This document shows positions 11,141-22,400 of a stretch of DNA of 64,000 nt, one piece after another. Every line of letters starts with the position of its first letter. The first letter of the stretch is position 1. Below the pieces are notes generated by a model. The model did no database searches. It saw only the letters and a list, made by a program, of their open reading frames with translations, and had not been told where the DNA came from. The stretch covers positions 47,916,140 to 47,980,139 of the forward strand of contig OY755252.1 of the NCBI GenBank assembly GCA_963576725.1, read 5' to 3'. A program made the position numbers and the translations under genes. Origin of the DNA: Azorinus chamasolen. Taxonomy: Eukaryota > Mollusca > Bivalvia > Cardiida > Solecurtidae.

Positions 11141-11565
11141 TTACACTATATGAGCAAAATGTAATAATTTCCCAGTTTCATCAACAGTCTTTAAATAATC
11201 AACAAGATTCTGAAGCTCACCCTTGTTTATCTTTTCCAATATATCATCTACATACCGTTTCCATAGTGTCGGTGTGCAGGCCAAATAAGCGGTTACCAAG
11301 GTTTCTCTTTCCAAGAAATCCATGTACAAACTTGCCACTATAAGGGACACCTGGCTGCCCATTACGGTGCTCAATTTCTGCTTGTAGAAGGTTCTTCTGA
11401 AAGTGAAATATGTTGTTGTCAAGATTAACTCACACAACTCCATTATGTCATGAACATTCAAACTTGTTCTTTTCTTCAAGGTTTTATTATGCTCCAATCG
11501 TTCACGAATGACTGGCATGGCCTTGTCAAAGTTGTTGTTTGTGAAGAGCGAAACTACAACATGTG
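11141..11565 (-). pseudogene. Penelope-like RT core (copy 1)
   Basis: About 140 residues from SHVVVSLFTNN through MGSQVSLIVASLYMDFLE (motif B) to LWKRYVDDILEKI (motif C, catalytic YVDD kept). The first catalytic Asp before VVSLFT is replaced by Val. The frame ends at a stop soon after TGKLLHFAH, where intact relatives continue. It encoded the polymerase of a retroelement; this copy cannot be functional. Confidence 0.9.
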
Positions 11566-11584
11566 ATGCAAACAGAAATGAGGC

Positions 11585-11878
11585 ACCGCATTGGGTAGCA
11601 CAGTGTTCCCTATGGTGGCAAATTTGTTCATTGAATTCTTGGAAAGAGAAACCTTGGCAACCGCCCCTTGGCCTGCAAACCGACACTATGGAAACGGTAT
11701 GTAGATGATGTATTGGAAAAGATAAACAAGGGTGAGCTTCAGAATCTTAACGATCATTTGAATACTGTTGAAACTGGGAACATTAAATTTACTTATGTAG
11801 AAGAGTGTAATAGAGTTATACCAATTCTGGACATTTTGTTAACCAGAAAGTCGGATGGGACAATTAAACTACTAGTAT
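11585..11878 (+). pseudogene. Penelope-like RT fragment (copy 2)
   Basis: Motif B (GSTVFPMVANLFIEF) lies in one frame and motif C (KPTLWKRYVDDVLEKI) in another; the shift falls near 11660-11680. The second frame continues through NIKFTYVEE and ILDILLTRKSDGT to a stop at 11878. Confidence 0.85.
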
Positions 11879-12420
11879 AACACAGGAAAATACCTTACAG
11901 ACCAATACCTGAATTTATCCTCCCACCATCTTTTACAGCATAAACCAAGTGTAGTTAGATCCCTACTAGACATGCTTTACAACTTAGTCACAGAGGAATA
12001 AGACAAGAAAATTGAGGAAAGTTATATCCAAAAGGCTTTGGCTCAGTTTGGGTGTTCTAAATGGACAGTGAAGAAAGTAAAAGACCAAATAAAAGATAAG
12101 TCTTAGAGTAAGAAGGATAGTTATAAACGAAAAAGGAAAACAGACAAGGATCAGCGGAGACGAGGACTCGTCACGAGTTCTAAGAATACATAAAATCAAC
12201 ACGGCCATGAAACCCCACCAGACTATTAGGAATGTGGTTGTACATCTAAAAGATAAACAAGACATTGAGAATAGATCTGAAGTTGTATATAACATTCCTT
12301 GTAAGAACTATACCAAGGTGTATATTTGGGACTCAGGTAGAAAATTTAGGACACGCTTTGGGTAGCACCAAAATGACTTTGAACATAGAGCCAACATGCC
12401 ATATATACTAGAAAAATTTC
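11878..12420 (+). pseudogene. Penelope-like RT thumb and GIY-YIG remnant (copy 2)
   Basis: In a shifted frame TDQYLNLSSHHLLQHKPSVV is legible, followed by stops at about 11998 and 12103. Further on, NRSEVVYNIPCKNYTKVYI corresponds to the nuclease core. It is more decayed than copy 1. Confidence 0.8.
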
Positions 12421-12703
12421 AGAATCTACGTATGAAAAAGGTGCAATCACGGACCACCAAAACATTGCAAACCATGAAATAGACTGGGTCGGCGCAAAAG
12501 TAGTTGACAGGGAAGGGGACTGGAGAACCCGTAAGATCAAAGAGGCGATACACCTGTCCATGCAATCAGCGGTCATGAACAGGGACCAGGGGGCTTACCT
12601 CTCGAGGTAATTTACCTCTCGAAATTTATGATCCCGTTTTAGTCAATCTACCGGATTGACGGAAAATCCTGTGCTCAACCCAGTGTACGCCAAACGGACA
12701 GTA

Positions 12704-12742
12704 GCTTTGAGGATGTCCACAGTAGTGGACGAAACTGTTAGT
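12704..12742 (+). ncRNA. Hammerhead-like motif in the Penelope tail (copy 2)
   Basis: Counterpart of the motif at 10238-10275: UUGAGGA, U, GUCCAC-AGUA-GUGGAC, GAAAC. The first core C of CUGA is U here, which should abolish catalysis, while stem II keeps full pairing. Confidence 0.4.
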
Positions 12743-12875
12743 AAGGTAAGAAACACGTTTCGTGTTGCAATTGAAAGAACTTCCAACACAACAAGATAAG
12801 TTGTAAATGGAAAAGTAGTAAAGTCAAGCAGGCAAAGCCACACGCAAGACGCAACCAAAACACCGACAGACAGCA

Positions 12876-12942
12876 TGACACACACACACACACAACCACA
12901 CAACCACACACCCAAACGCACACACACACACGAAATGAACAC
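12876..12942 (+). repeat. (CA)n-rich microsatellite
   Basis: Interrupted ca dinucleotide runs with 'caaccaca' breaks, just beyond the second Penelope copy. Valine/cysteine-rich frames on the minus strand are shadows. Confidence 0.85.
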
Positions 12943-13264
12943 AGAAAACACCAAAAGACACACAAGAACCAGGGACAAACGTTCCACACATGAACAAATC
13001 ACAAGCACAAAGACGCAAGGCAAACAAAAGGAAGCCAAGAGCAGTAACAATTAAAGAGACAACCAAGAACTTTAGGAATTTTTTGATAAATAATGTATCA
13101 CTGCTTGGTGGTTAGCTGGTCGTACATATATTAAATGTTCATTTTTGTTTGAAGACGTGTGTGCACAGTGGAGTACTCGTTTTCTTAATGCGCCAAAAAC
13201 GCAACCGCGTTTTGAAGGCAAAGACGTACCGAAAATACAAGGATAACGTGTATTTCGAGAAAAA

Positions 13265-13375
13265 AAACAGTTATGCCTCTATCAAACCTTATGTTGTGAC
13301 CACTCTTTAGAATAGCCACAAAGTAACGATTCTTAAGAGTGGTCACAACAAAGGGTTTGGTGGAGGCATAAAGAA
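13265..13375 (+). repeat. Family C MITE, core copy
   Basis: Family C is a foldback whose core reads 'tctccaccaaaccctatgtt' then 'gtgaccactctttagaat', followed by the reverse complement ending 'gggtttggtggagaaatga'. This copy keeps both core arms around a disrupted centre. Full copies (for example 28515-28695) add ends near CAGATAAGRTGCGTA. Confidence 0.7.
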
Positions 13376-13539
13376 AATACGATGGAAAAAGTTGTTTCTT
13401 GAGCTTTGTTGTTTCGGAAACAGTAACATGCGTTGTTGTAAGGAGGGACTCGTTATTGAAATGTCCGTTGTAGAGAGGGAGCACTATATACCAAAAATAC
13501 ACTCGTTAGAAACGGGTTCACTATTTTGAACCAATGTCA

Positions 13540-13965
13540 AAGCAAGCTAATCCTGTATTGGGCGACTAGAAAACCAGACGACTGGCAATTACAAAACGTA
13601 CACGGTCAGTAAAGAAAGTGTTGTACGATTCTACAAAAATGTATACTCAAAAGAGTGGCGGAAAGCATTCTTAAAGTGAAAAAAGGTGTCAACCTTTGAC
13701 AGGAATGGCGTACATTGGCTTGTTCCATGACAATGCTCCTTCACACAAGGAAGCCATTGTGAAACAGTTTATTAGAGATCAACACGTAACTCAGCTTGAT
13801 CACCCAAAATACTCACCAGACATAGCAACGTGTGCCTTTTTCTTATTTCCATACTGAAATCTTAGCTTCACTTCAAATAAGTGCGTCGGGACCAGCAGTT
13901 CTTCAAAACACGAACAGAATACCTGCTCCAAACAACCAAAACCGTTTCAAAAAAGTCAACTGTTA
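13540..13965 (+). pseudogene. mariner-type transposase C-terminal remnant
   Basis: The + strand reads HDNAPSHKEAIVKQF and then DHPKYSPDIATCAFFLFP, the second and third catalytic Asp regions of mariner transposases (usual forms HDNAxxH and YSPDLAPCDFFLFP), separated by the expected ~30 residues. KRTRSVKKVLY and FYKNVYSKEWRKAFLK upstream fit the family in two frames. Stops and shifts show it is dead. The 'CDFF' Cys-Asp is Cys-Ala here. Confidence 0.75.
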
Positions 13966-14001
13966 AATGATAACTTGCAGCAGCTATTAGTCTATAGTAT
14001 T

Positions 14002-14255
14002 TTAACCCATTACTCAATGAACATGCATGTTGGAAATAATGATCCCATGAATACTGATTAGATCAATTGCTATAATAGCGCATGGACACAGAATATTTTG
14101 GCCATAACAGAAACTGGAGCGTCATATCTATATTATATCATGTCATGAACAAACATGACAAACCCTGACCAGACGGCTCCTAAATGAGCCATCAGATTTG
14201 AGTATTCCTTGTTTGCAAGGTCGTAGAAAGCCGTACTCGTGGAGTTAAGGGTTAA
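14002..14255 (+). repeat. Family F MITE (TTAA-flanked)
   Basis: Bounded by TTAACCC at 14002 and GGGTTAA ending at 14255, with a foldback centre 'agacggctcctaaatgagcc'. TTAA target duplications with CCC/GGG termini are the hallmark of piggyBac-type elements. The copies at 48603-48854 and 56170-56382 have the same ends but different interiors. Confidence 0.6.
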
Positions 14256-14495
14256 AATACTGCCAAATTGAATCTTACTGACAAAGTGAAATTGTTGTTG
14301 TTTTTTGGAAAGCATGTAACAAATACTATTTGGGGTGACCCTTGTCCATGGCTGTCATTTGCAAACAGCTTGTTACTGAATAAGACACAAAGTATCCCGA
14401 CGTTCCATCAATATGCTGACTGTTTGAAACTCGATCGATATTTTCACAACCCCTTGAGCGAATCTGATATAAGTATGACTTGCAACATTTCCGAG

Positions 14496-14755
14496 TTAAA
14501 CCCTTTCCCTGTTGAATATTCATGTAAGAAATAATGACATATATTAATATGTAGTGATGATATATATTAACTGATTTGTTATAATACCATATGTACTCAG
14601 GATGTTTGGTATTGGTCGAAACCTTAGAGTCAGATCTATAATTACATAAGCAAACAGAGCAGACACTGATCTGACGGCTCCTATAGGAGTCGTCTGATCT
14701 GGGTCTACTCTTTTTGCAAAAGCGTGAAACAAGTTTATATGCGGGAAATTGTTAA
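14496..14755 (-). repeat. Family A MITE, complete reference copy
   Basis: Family A is about 245 bp. One end reads TTAACCCTTTCCC and runs into 'tcatataaacg' and 'gcaaacagagtagacccaga', then a foldback core (cagacggctcctat / ataggagccgtctg) and 'gggtctactctgtttgctta'. The other end carries 'tgaatattcatgtaagaaat', 'aatgacatcat' and AGGGAAAGGGTTAA. TTAA flanks suggest piggyBac-type mobilisation. It has no coding capacity. This copy is intact and holds single copies of the blocks amplified at 50811-51430. Confidence 0.8.
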
Positions 14756-15134
14756 TTAAGCAGACATTTTCTTCATCTACGGGGCAAGGTCGTTTTCGCT
14801 ATATAAAGATATTTAAAAAAGATAATTGTAGTGTATAGCACATTAATTGGATGTCCATGCCTATGAGATTATAATGCACATATCTGTAAGGCAATGGGTT
14901 AGCAAAACAGTTAAATTTCTGTTTTAAAGGTACATTTTCTATCAAAACCATACTGTTTAAAGGTACCCTTTCTATCAAGTGCCACAAAAATTAGAGGTAC
15001 TTTTTCTAGCAAGTGCCATAGAAATTAGAAATGAGCTATACAAATTAAAAAAAATAGTTTTTATATCATGTGTCATATGGTTAAGCGAAACAAATGTCTT
15101 GTAATTTAGAAATACTTGTTCTATAAAGTACCAA

Positions 15135-15300
15135 ACGAATTAAAGGTGCTAGCGGCAATTCATTTATTGAACATAAGAGTCTTAAAAGCAGTCGGGTGCT
15201 AAATGCAGGTCAAACGTTTTGTTTAAAGCTCATATCGTATTAAGCTACCACATGCCTTGCAGACCAATAACTAGACGTCGTGTTAGCGGCCACTTGAGAC
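15135..15300 (+). repeat. Family B MITE, diverged copy
   Basis: Recognised by 'gtgctaaatgcaggtcaaac' and 'attaagctaccacatgcctt'. Both terminal repeats are degraded. Confidence 0.6.
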
Positions 15301-15479
15301 ATCTGTATGAATAGTTGTATGTACATGTAATAGTATAAATATCTCGAAATCCAGTTGTTCTTCTTTATTTTTTCATACTATCAATATGAGAGTTAATTTT
15401 GAGTGAAACAGGTTTTCGCTGTATAGACAATGGAACCAGCATAGATAGTTTCCATGATTCTTTTACTATTTCACTGGTA

Positions 15480-15645
15480 CAGACAAGATGCGTAAATCAA
15501 AACATTTTTAAGAGCAGTTCCTTTATTTCCCCACTAAACTCTATGTTTTGACTACTCTTTAGAATCGTTTCTTCGAGACAATTCCAAAGACTTGTCACAA
15601 CATTAGAGTTTGGTGGAGAAATGGCGATTTAGTACATGTATTTAA
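15480..15645 (+). repeat. Family C MITE
   Basis: Starts 'cagacaagatgcgtaaat', has both core arms around 'cgtttcttcgagac', and ends 'ggtggagaaatggcga'. Near-complete, with core substitutions. Confidence 0.75.
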
Positions 15646-17477
15646 GGTGGTGAGATGGTTTAGCCCTAGATATCGAAAAATCATATTTAAAACTACATAG
15701 AGCCATTTTTCTATGCCTAGCTGGTTAGCTATATTGATTTATTTGATTATTTATCAGAAACATCGATAATCCTATCAAAACCGACATTTGAAATATATTT
15801 AAATATGCCAGCTTGTTTTCTTCAAACAGCGATTACAAAGTTATCTTTCTGACTAAACTTATTGCAATTTGCCAATATGTGAATCATTAGCATGTCCAGG
15901 GAACTGTGTCACAGATTTTTGATAACACTCTCCATTTGGGAGTTATGCAAAATTTTAGTTTTAAGACGCCTAAAAGTCTGCCCCGCTACATTTCCTTTGA
16001 TTTTAGACGATCGAAGCAAGATATCAAAAAACTGTGACACTGATCCCTCGCTGAGACAATGCTTTTTGATATGCCGTAAACCGCATATAATTCGGACACA
16101 AATTACATGTTTGTTTGAAAAAGCCGACTCCTTTAAATTTGCGTCTGTAAAAATCATGAAAAAGAATAGAAAGACCCTGATATTTTCCAGTAAGCTCCCC
16201 CCTTTCCTCCATCCAATCAATTGAAAAAGCTGATTGTTTTTATTGCTGGTTTGCCATACATCACCCATCGGAAAGCTTATCTAGTCATGTGGCCTACGTA
16301 GTTTGAGGCTACCGAGAGGGAAACGCGGATAAATAGCCGCCTTTCGCTATATCACCTATGTGCCCTAATTATCAGTTACACCCCTAAGCACCCCTGATAA
16401 GACTTCCTCGTAAATGACTGACTGGCGAAGTCAGAGAAAAGCTGATGGTAATAAAGTAAAAGGGGTTTATGCGACTTTTGTGGTATATTTTATGGTCGTT
16501 CGTTAATTCAAAGGATAAAAGAGACTAATGTCTATTCATTTATGCAAAAATATAAAAAATGATTTTTTTTGTGATTCTAACATACTGTGGAACCTTAAAT
16601 ACGAATCAGACAGAACCAGTAAACGATAGTGCGCTAATTCAAAAATCAAATACATGTACATGATGCTTTTACTGAAGTATAAGATTAACTCTACCTATTT
16701 CAAAGGTCCAAATAGGATGTGTAATCAAAGCATTTTACGAATAGTTCCTTAATTTCTCCGACATGATTCTAAAGACTGATCACAATATAGGGCTGGTGAC
16801 AAATGACAATTTTTGGTATTTTAATACAAAACGTTTGCTCGGTATTTTACCAGCTTCAAATTCCAATGAAAACCTTAACCTTTATCCAGCTTACCATGAG
16901 TTTACAAACAGCTTGGATCACGATGATACGCCGATCTAGTCGAGACAACTTCTTTGAACATGAACGATAGTCTCTCAGGATATTCTGCCATGACACTTGG
17001 AAAATTGTTCATTAAAAGCTTGATCAAGTAGTAAACCTCGCACCAGATCCAAATTTGAACACTCGTTCTTTTTTACAGTGGGGTAAAGGTTAATTCACAT
17101 AATTCACATATGTCACGACCGGTTTGACAAGGCAAATTATAAATTGCAAGTGATCGATAGCTTTATACATTTCCACATGTTCCCTATTATTCAACTGTTG
17201 ATGATATTGTCCACATGTTCACCAATTTCTAAAGCGACAGCTTTACAAAAATGAATTAGTTCGTCTTTTTATCAAAGAAGGTTTTGTCAAATTATAAAAC
17301 ATTAGTACAGCTATCATAACCAAATATATGCATTGGATCATCACATCTATTACTGAATCTTACTCTATAGTCAATGATCTAAGACTATGTAAAATATTGT
17401 GATTTCAGAAAACTGACAATGGTCCTGTTTAGTATATATTATACCTAACAAAGGTTGTACTGCTACATACCTACATA
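15646..17477. other. Non-coding stretch with one unidentified conserved-looking block
   Basis: Overlapping open frames of 110 (+) and 119 (-) codons at 15892-16268 have no motif I recognise. 16270-16345 holds 'ggcctacgtagtttgaggct' and 'gaaacgcggataaatagccg', GC-richer than its surroundings and element-like. A half family C copy lies at about 16715-16810. No gene can be supported. Confidence 0.4.
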
Positions 17478-17725
17478 TATTCTGAAAGTGGGTGATCCTT
17501 CGAAAGCAAAGGTAGCAATGCCAAAAGAGAAACTTGAAGACTCGGCTATATTGAGTCTGTTCATGAATATTAATTAAAAGTGCAACACTACTCACGCCCC
17601 TAGCACCGGTGTAACGAAGTAAAGTGACCCCCATAGAATACTGAAACCCCCCCCCCCCCTGTAACCGGCTTAAGCAGTATTCGATTTTCAAACCTTATAC
17701 CATCAAAACTAATGATCCCGAAGAA
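17478..17725 (-). repeat. Family G interspersed repeat, copy 2 (inverted)
   Basis: Reverse-oriented match to 955-1245: 'tctgaaagtgggtgatcctt' ... 'ctaatgatcccgaagaacca'. It is interrupted by a 14-base C run near 17648. Confidence 0.65.
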
Positions 17726-18844
17726 CCAGAAAATACAAGCATACCAAAGAAAAGGTTTATAACAATCACGCCTACTACTACCATACTCAACAAAAGGTAC
17801 ACTAATATTACACACAACAAAGGCTATAAAACAACCATGCCCAACATAGGTATACTATCTAAGAGGCACACCAAAGCTGTTTAAGAGTCTGTCCGAGGTG
17901 CTGCTATATATCTCTGACCGGAATTAATTCTGTAGTTTTCGAAAATTCATTTGCATATTCGGGTTGATTGTCGTACAAATAGCGTGGATCCATATGAGAC
18001 GCCGATTAGGCGCGTCTAATAATTGGTCAAAACTCCTGCCAACTCTATCTTAGCATTTCTGTGTAGATGTAATATTTATGTAATATTTCCAACGCATTCT
18101 AATCAAATGTTCTTGTACACTTGTTTAGAACAGGCTGTTGTGTCAGGTTTACGTCACCTTACAGAAACTAACTATAAGAGATCCGAGAAAGTATACAAGG
18201 CATCTGACCAACGTCTGTACATTGGCCTTGTACCCAGTGTATGCTCGTTGGAATGTGCAAGAATTTGCCCAGGTAGTCTATCACCAATATTCACATAGGT
18301 CTCTCTGATTCTACAAAAAATGGTAAATTTCCATGCCATTATAACTGTAGGAAATATATATCTGCACAATAAGAGCAAATTTACGCATGTTATCTGGATC
18401 TCTTATATCCTTCTATGTGTACCTGTATCACCGAAGGCTATTCAACCTCTGTCCTGTGGAATCGTGACAGTATCACTTCAATGTATAGTTCTGTTACTTG
18501 ACTTTGCCGCAAGTAATAATAGGTCGGATATATGCCATGTTCATATAGTGGTCATTTTCGGAAGGCAGCTATATTGTGGCGTGACTCAAGTGGCCGATTT
18601 GTCGTACCTTGCCTTAAGAGACTCATATAAGAGCAATATACGGGCGATGTTGTTAACATGGGCTCATATCTCCCTAAAACTGATTTTTGTAATGTTTTGT
18701 TTGTTTTTGTTTCCTTTTTTTGTTTAGTGAATTGTTTGCTTATTTCTGCGAACGTTTTGGATATTTGACTCCTTCCTGGATGAATATTAAATGGTTGCCT
18801 TTTTAGAAAAAAAAAACGAGTGGCAGCCATATTCGTATTATTAC
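17726..18844. other. Non-coding stretch without identified features
   Basis: Frames of 91-135 codons on + (18023-18298, 18320-18727) and 92 codons on - (18552-18830) overlap each other and lack recognisable domains or paired splice sites. I do not call them genes. Confidence 0.4.
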
Positions 18845-19022
18845 ATAACTGATAACGGCCACTTAAGTGTGTTAATTAGTTGGTGTTTAGAGCAGGTGGC
18901 TGCTTAAAGCAAGGTGTAAGTAAAACAGAACGTTCCTAAAGGAGCGTTCTGTTTTATTTTCACCTTGCTTTAAGCAAATATTTGATGTAATTTAGCGGCC
19001 GTTATAAAGAGGTTTTACTGTA
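18845..19022 (+). repeat. Family B MITE, near-complete copy
   Basis: Family B is about 200 bp. Its termini are near TACAGTARAACCTSTCT, then 'aagcggcc' or 'aaccgga', 'gcaggtggctgcttaa', 'tgcaggg.aaaagtaa', and a palindromic core (agaacgctcctataggagcg) with all of it mirrored. The TA and CAGTA ends suggest Tc1/mariner-type mobilisation (inference). This copy has a core of 'agaacgttcctaaaggagcg' and a clean right end 'gaggttttactgta'. Confidence 0.8.
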
Positions 19023-19394
19023 GTGAAATGTTTTTATATGTTTTACATCTTAGCTTGTACAAGTATAACAAGTATATGTAAAATCGATGAGTAATGATTG
19101 TCTCGATCTGGGATCATAGTTAGTTTTGGAATAAAAGTTTCTCAAAACTGGAACGAATCAGAAGCAGATCTACTCGGTGTGTAAGTTGAATCCCGATTGT
19201 AAGGGTAACTACAAACTGATGCTATCTTAAAACACTAACTTTAGCTAAATTTTCTAAAACAGTCAGAATGTAAAACAGTCTAATTTGAATAAATATGTTT
19301 CATTTTGATGATGCCAATTATACAAATGATAATGTAACATATTATAATCCAAATATCAGAGTTGATTGCTTACCATATGTTGCCATTGAAAGGG

Positions 19395-19400
19395 TATAAA
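19395..19400 (+). promoter_or_regulatory. TATA box of the secreted-protein gene
   Basis: TATAAA within 'gggtataaaaactc', 55 bp before the first ATG at 19450. It predicts a start of transcription near 19425 and a ~25-base leader. No other TATA-like site lies closer. Confidence 0.6.
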
Positions 19401-19449
19401 AACTCGATTCAGATATCCGGTCTACAACCAATCGGTGTGTATAAGCGAG

Positions 19450-19479
19450 ATGTCTTCGACAATGAATGCTGCCATTTTG
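19450..19479 (+). CDS. Secreted-protein gene, exon 1
   Basis: ATG plus nine codons (MSSTMNAAIL) ending in a strong donor TTG|GTAAGT, phase 0. A second ATG four codons in would also give a full signal peptide; the first is preferred as nearest the predicted transcription start. Confidence 0.7.
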
Positions 19480-22400
19480 GTAAGTACTTACTGCTATAAT
19501 TTAAGTTTGCAATTTATTTGAGTTGCAATGAAATGAGCAAGACTATATGTTAAAATCTTCATAACTGGCTCTATGCCATTTAATTGTTGTAAAAATTTTA
19601 CTAAACATTGATCATAAACAGACCATTTCAAAATTAACATGTAGATAATTTGTAATCTTCGTCATAATAAAACATTATCTGCTGCAGGTAGCTAAAATAA
19701 CAATGCAATATTTTATTATTCTTATCCTCAGATCCTAGACCTCTTAAGCCTTCGGAGGTCTTCATACTTTAGTCGATAAACATAAACGATGTGACCTTTT
19801 ACTTTTTACGCGATATTTTGTAAGCGATTCAAAAGAAATCGTCAATCTGCATGTTCCAAGTAATATTTGCTTGTGTTTCCTATCAAAATTACACCTAGCT
19901 TGGAGGTACCTCAGTCATCTTCAAACTGTGCACATGTCCCTGAATGGGCACATTGCAATTAATGAAACATGATTGTTGAGTTGCGTTTCAGTTGGTTTTT
20001 GTTGTGGCCCTGCAGTCTATGATTCACGCAAAGAAGTCTGACGAGTTGCCTGACAATGCTAAAGGAAATCTTTGTCCAAAGGGAGCTACTCTGTTAGACG
20101 TAAGTATTATTTTAGACTGATGTTTTCGTTGTCCAAAACACACTGCCATAGAACCTCTTTAAAGTGAACATTTACAGAATAAACAATGGGGCCTAGAAAG
20201 ACAGGTGACCGCTTAAAGCAGAACAAATGGGATACAAAATACAATAGAACAACTATAGTGTGGCCACTTAATAAATAACAGTGAGTGGTCGTTTAAACGC
20301 ATGTGTTTGCTTTATGCATGACGAAAGTTCATTTGAAAGCTCCTATGTGTAGTCATATAAGAGAGACTGTTCTGTACGTTAAAAATAAAACACTAGTTGT
20401 ATGTCTTGTTTTTGTTTGCCTGCATTGAGCTTCTACATTGTTTGCAAATCAAAATTTCAAACTCAATATTCAGGGTATGATAACTCTAAAGAGACTTTAA
20501 TCATTTGGAAATGTCTTACAGGAAATTACACCAGTACAGTACAGTACATACTCTCTAATAGTACCATTCAAAATATTCTACTTCTATGTATTTCAAGTAT
20601 GCGACACCTTAATGTAAAAAAGCAAACTCTTTAAAGTTTCCGTAAGATCTTTCTGCATAACTTTAGCTCTGATCTTTAGGGCAGTTTAACATGAATATGT
20701 CCATCTAGCCAATCTTGCGTCTGAACCTTATTTGTCTTCCACGGCTGCAATTTACAGTGCAGCATATCATAGGGACATGTACTGTTGCACTGCCTTAAAT
20801 GATTCTCACCAGGGCCTACATCAAAGTAACCAGACAAATATCGAGGCTGTATATTAAGAAACTGTAGGTAAAATATTTTGTATATTTCTCCGCTAAACAA
20901 CGTATTGCTTTTACTCATTAGAATCGTCTGAGAGGCAACTGTAATGAGTACCAGCAACATAGCGGTAAACTTAGAAGGATTGATTATAGATAGATCTAGT
21001 ACAGACAAGTAATGACAATATTAGAAGAATATTTAGAAAATCTAGATAAACCAATCTATATTTATCTTTCATTCATTACAATATGATTTGACTGAGGAAT
21101 AAAATAATTAGATAGATCAGTTGGTCTCAGACAGATCCATAGATAACGGTGCGTATTAAAATACTAAACTCATCATTTGTCCATCGAATCTATGTTGTGA
21201 CCACTTTTTAGAATTCTTTTAGATATACTATTCTAAAGAGCGGTAACAACATAGGGTTTGGTGGAGACATAAAGGAGCTACTTTTAATCCATTCCCTTAT
21301 ATAGGCGGTCTTTTACGCCTCTGTAAACGTCACTTTCTGAAACCATTCTGATAAATGAAGCATTTGCACCTTAGGAACAAATGCTCTATTTATCACATTG
21401 GTTTCAAAAGCACACAATTGATAAATGCTCCTAGGTAGATTTATTCAAACAGGATGCTCCTAGGTAGATTTATTCAAACAGGTTTGGTCTTCAAATAGCC
21501 TATGAGGTAATGGGTTAAACACTTTTAATTTACACAGCTTAACAATGCCTCGGCTCCTATGCATAGTTCTGTAATATTACAAAACTTTATTATATGTCTT
21601 GTCTCCGAAACAGCGGTGGTTTTGTTCTTTAGTGGCGTCATGTATCCAATGACAATGTTTAAAAAACGCAATTCAAACTTTAGTACATGTTCCAATGTAG
21701 ATATGTAAGCGTGTGCTTCTAATTCAGCGACAGCTTTTTTATCTTTTACCCTTACAGTACGGGACACGAGTCACTAATGTCCTTTGCAAACAGTGTAGCC
21801 ACTGGATCATACACTTTTCTTTAGAAATCATTCTCAATACTTCCTATAAAGTTTACCAGTTGGAATTTTGGAATAGTATATCTTTTTAAAAATCAGCGTT
21901 GATATACATCCTGCCAAGAACGATTCAGCTTGAACCAAAATGAGCCATTGAGTAACTAAATGACTCGCTGTGGTCTCAGTGTGAGACATTGGTAAATATA
22001 TATGTCTCAGTCGAATCACTAGTTGCCCATACGTTTGCACCAGTTGAAAGTAAAAAGCAATATGTTAGGGCCCCATTCTCTTTATCCACAATGGCATGAA
22101 CCATTTACTAAAAACGCATGTACCTGCTTTTGTATTCTTCTAGTCTTGTGATGATGGTGAGGGTCGCTGTGTCCAACCTGGTAAGAGTGCTAACAGCGCG
22201 AATGGACGTTTGAAATGTGAACCTGGTAAGATGTTATTCATATCATAATCAAATATAAGTTATTATTATAGTATTTGATTTATTTCGTAGTATTTGTATC
22301 TAATGATTTTAAACTTATATGTTTCGTTCTAATTTGAAAAACAATTCTAAAATCAATCTGTATTGACTACATAACTGAATTAGTAAGTAAGTTAAGTGTA

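Larger units (their letters stand above)
10235..11570 (-). mobile_element. Penelope-like retroelement, 5'-truncated copy 1
   Basis: On the minus strand the sequence runs from a reverse transcriptase core through the thumb to a GIY-YIG endonuclease and an untranslated tail, the domain order of endonuclease-bearing Penelope-like elements. The 5' part is missing: the copy starts at the RT motif that normally reads DVVSLFT, here VVVSLFT. A second copy starts at nearly the same point on the other strand. Frameshifts near 11100-11140 and 10790 inactivate it. The end at about 10235 is defined by loss of similarity to the inverted copy. Confidence 0.9.
11575..12745 (+). mobile_element. Penelope-like retroelement, 5'-truncated inverted copy 2
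   Basis: The mirror image of the 10235-11570 copy. It opens at motif B (GSTVFPMVANLFIEFLE), passes LWKRYVDDVLEKI, the TDQYLNLSSHH thumb motif, a degenerate GIY-YIG segment and the same tail. Reading breaks occur near 11880, 11998 and 12105. The two copies share a centre near 11570, giving a large inverted repeat with ~1.2-kb arms that differ by scattered substitutions and indels. Confidence 0.88.

Noticed and set aside
12643..13066. Val/Cys-rich minus-strand frames of 80-135 codons
   Set aside because: They arise from a CA-repeat tract and the Penelope tail read backwards.
15892..16268. Overlapping 110- and 119-codon frames
   Set aside because: Open on both strands with no motif; more likely an unidentified repeat.
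18023..18830. Frames of 91-135 codons as exons
   Set aside because: They overlap on both strands, have no consistent splice sites, and show no family motif.
20676..21008. Antisense 110-codon frame as a gene in intron 2
   Set aside because: No recognised domain and no matching exons; length is within chance for this much sequence.
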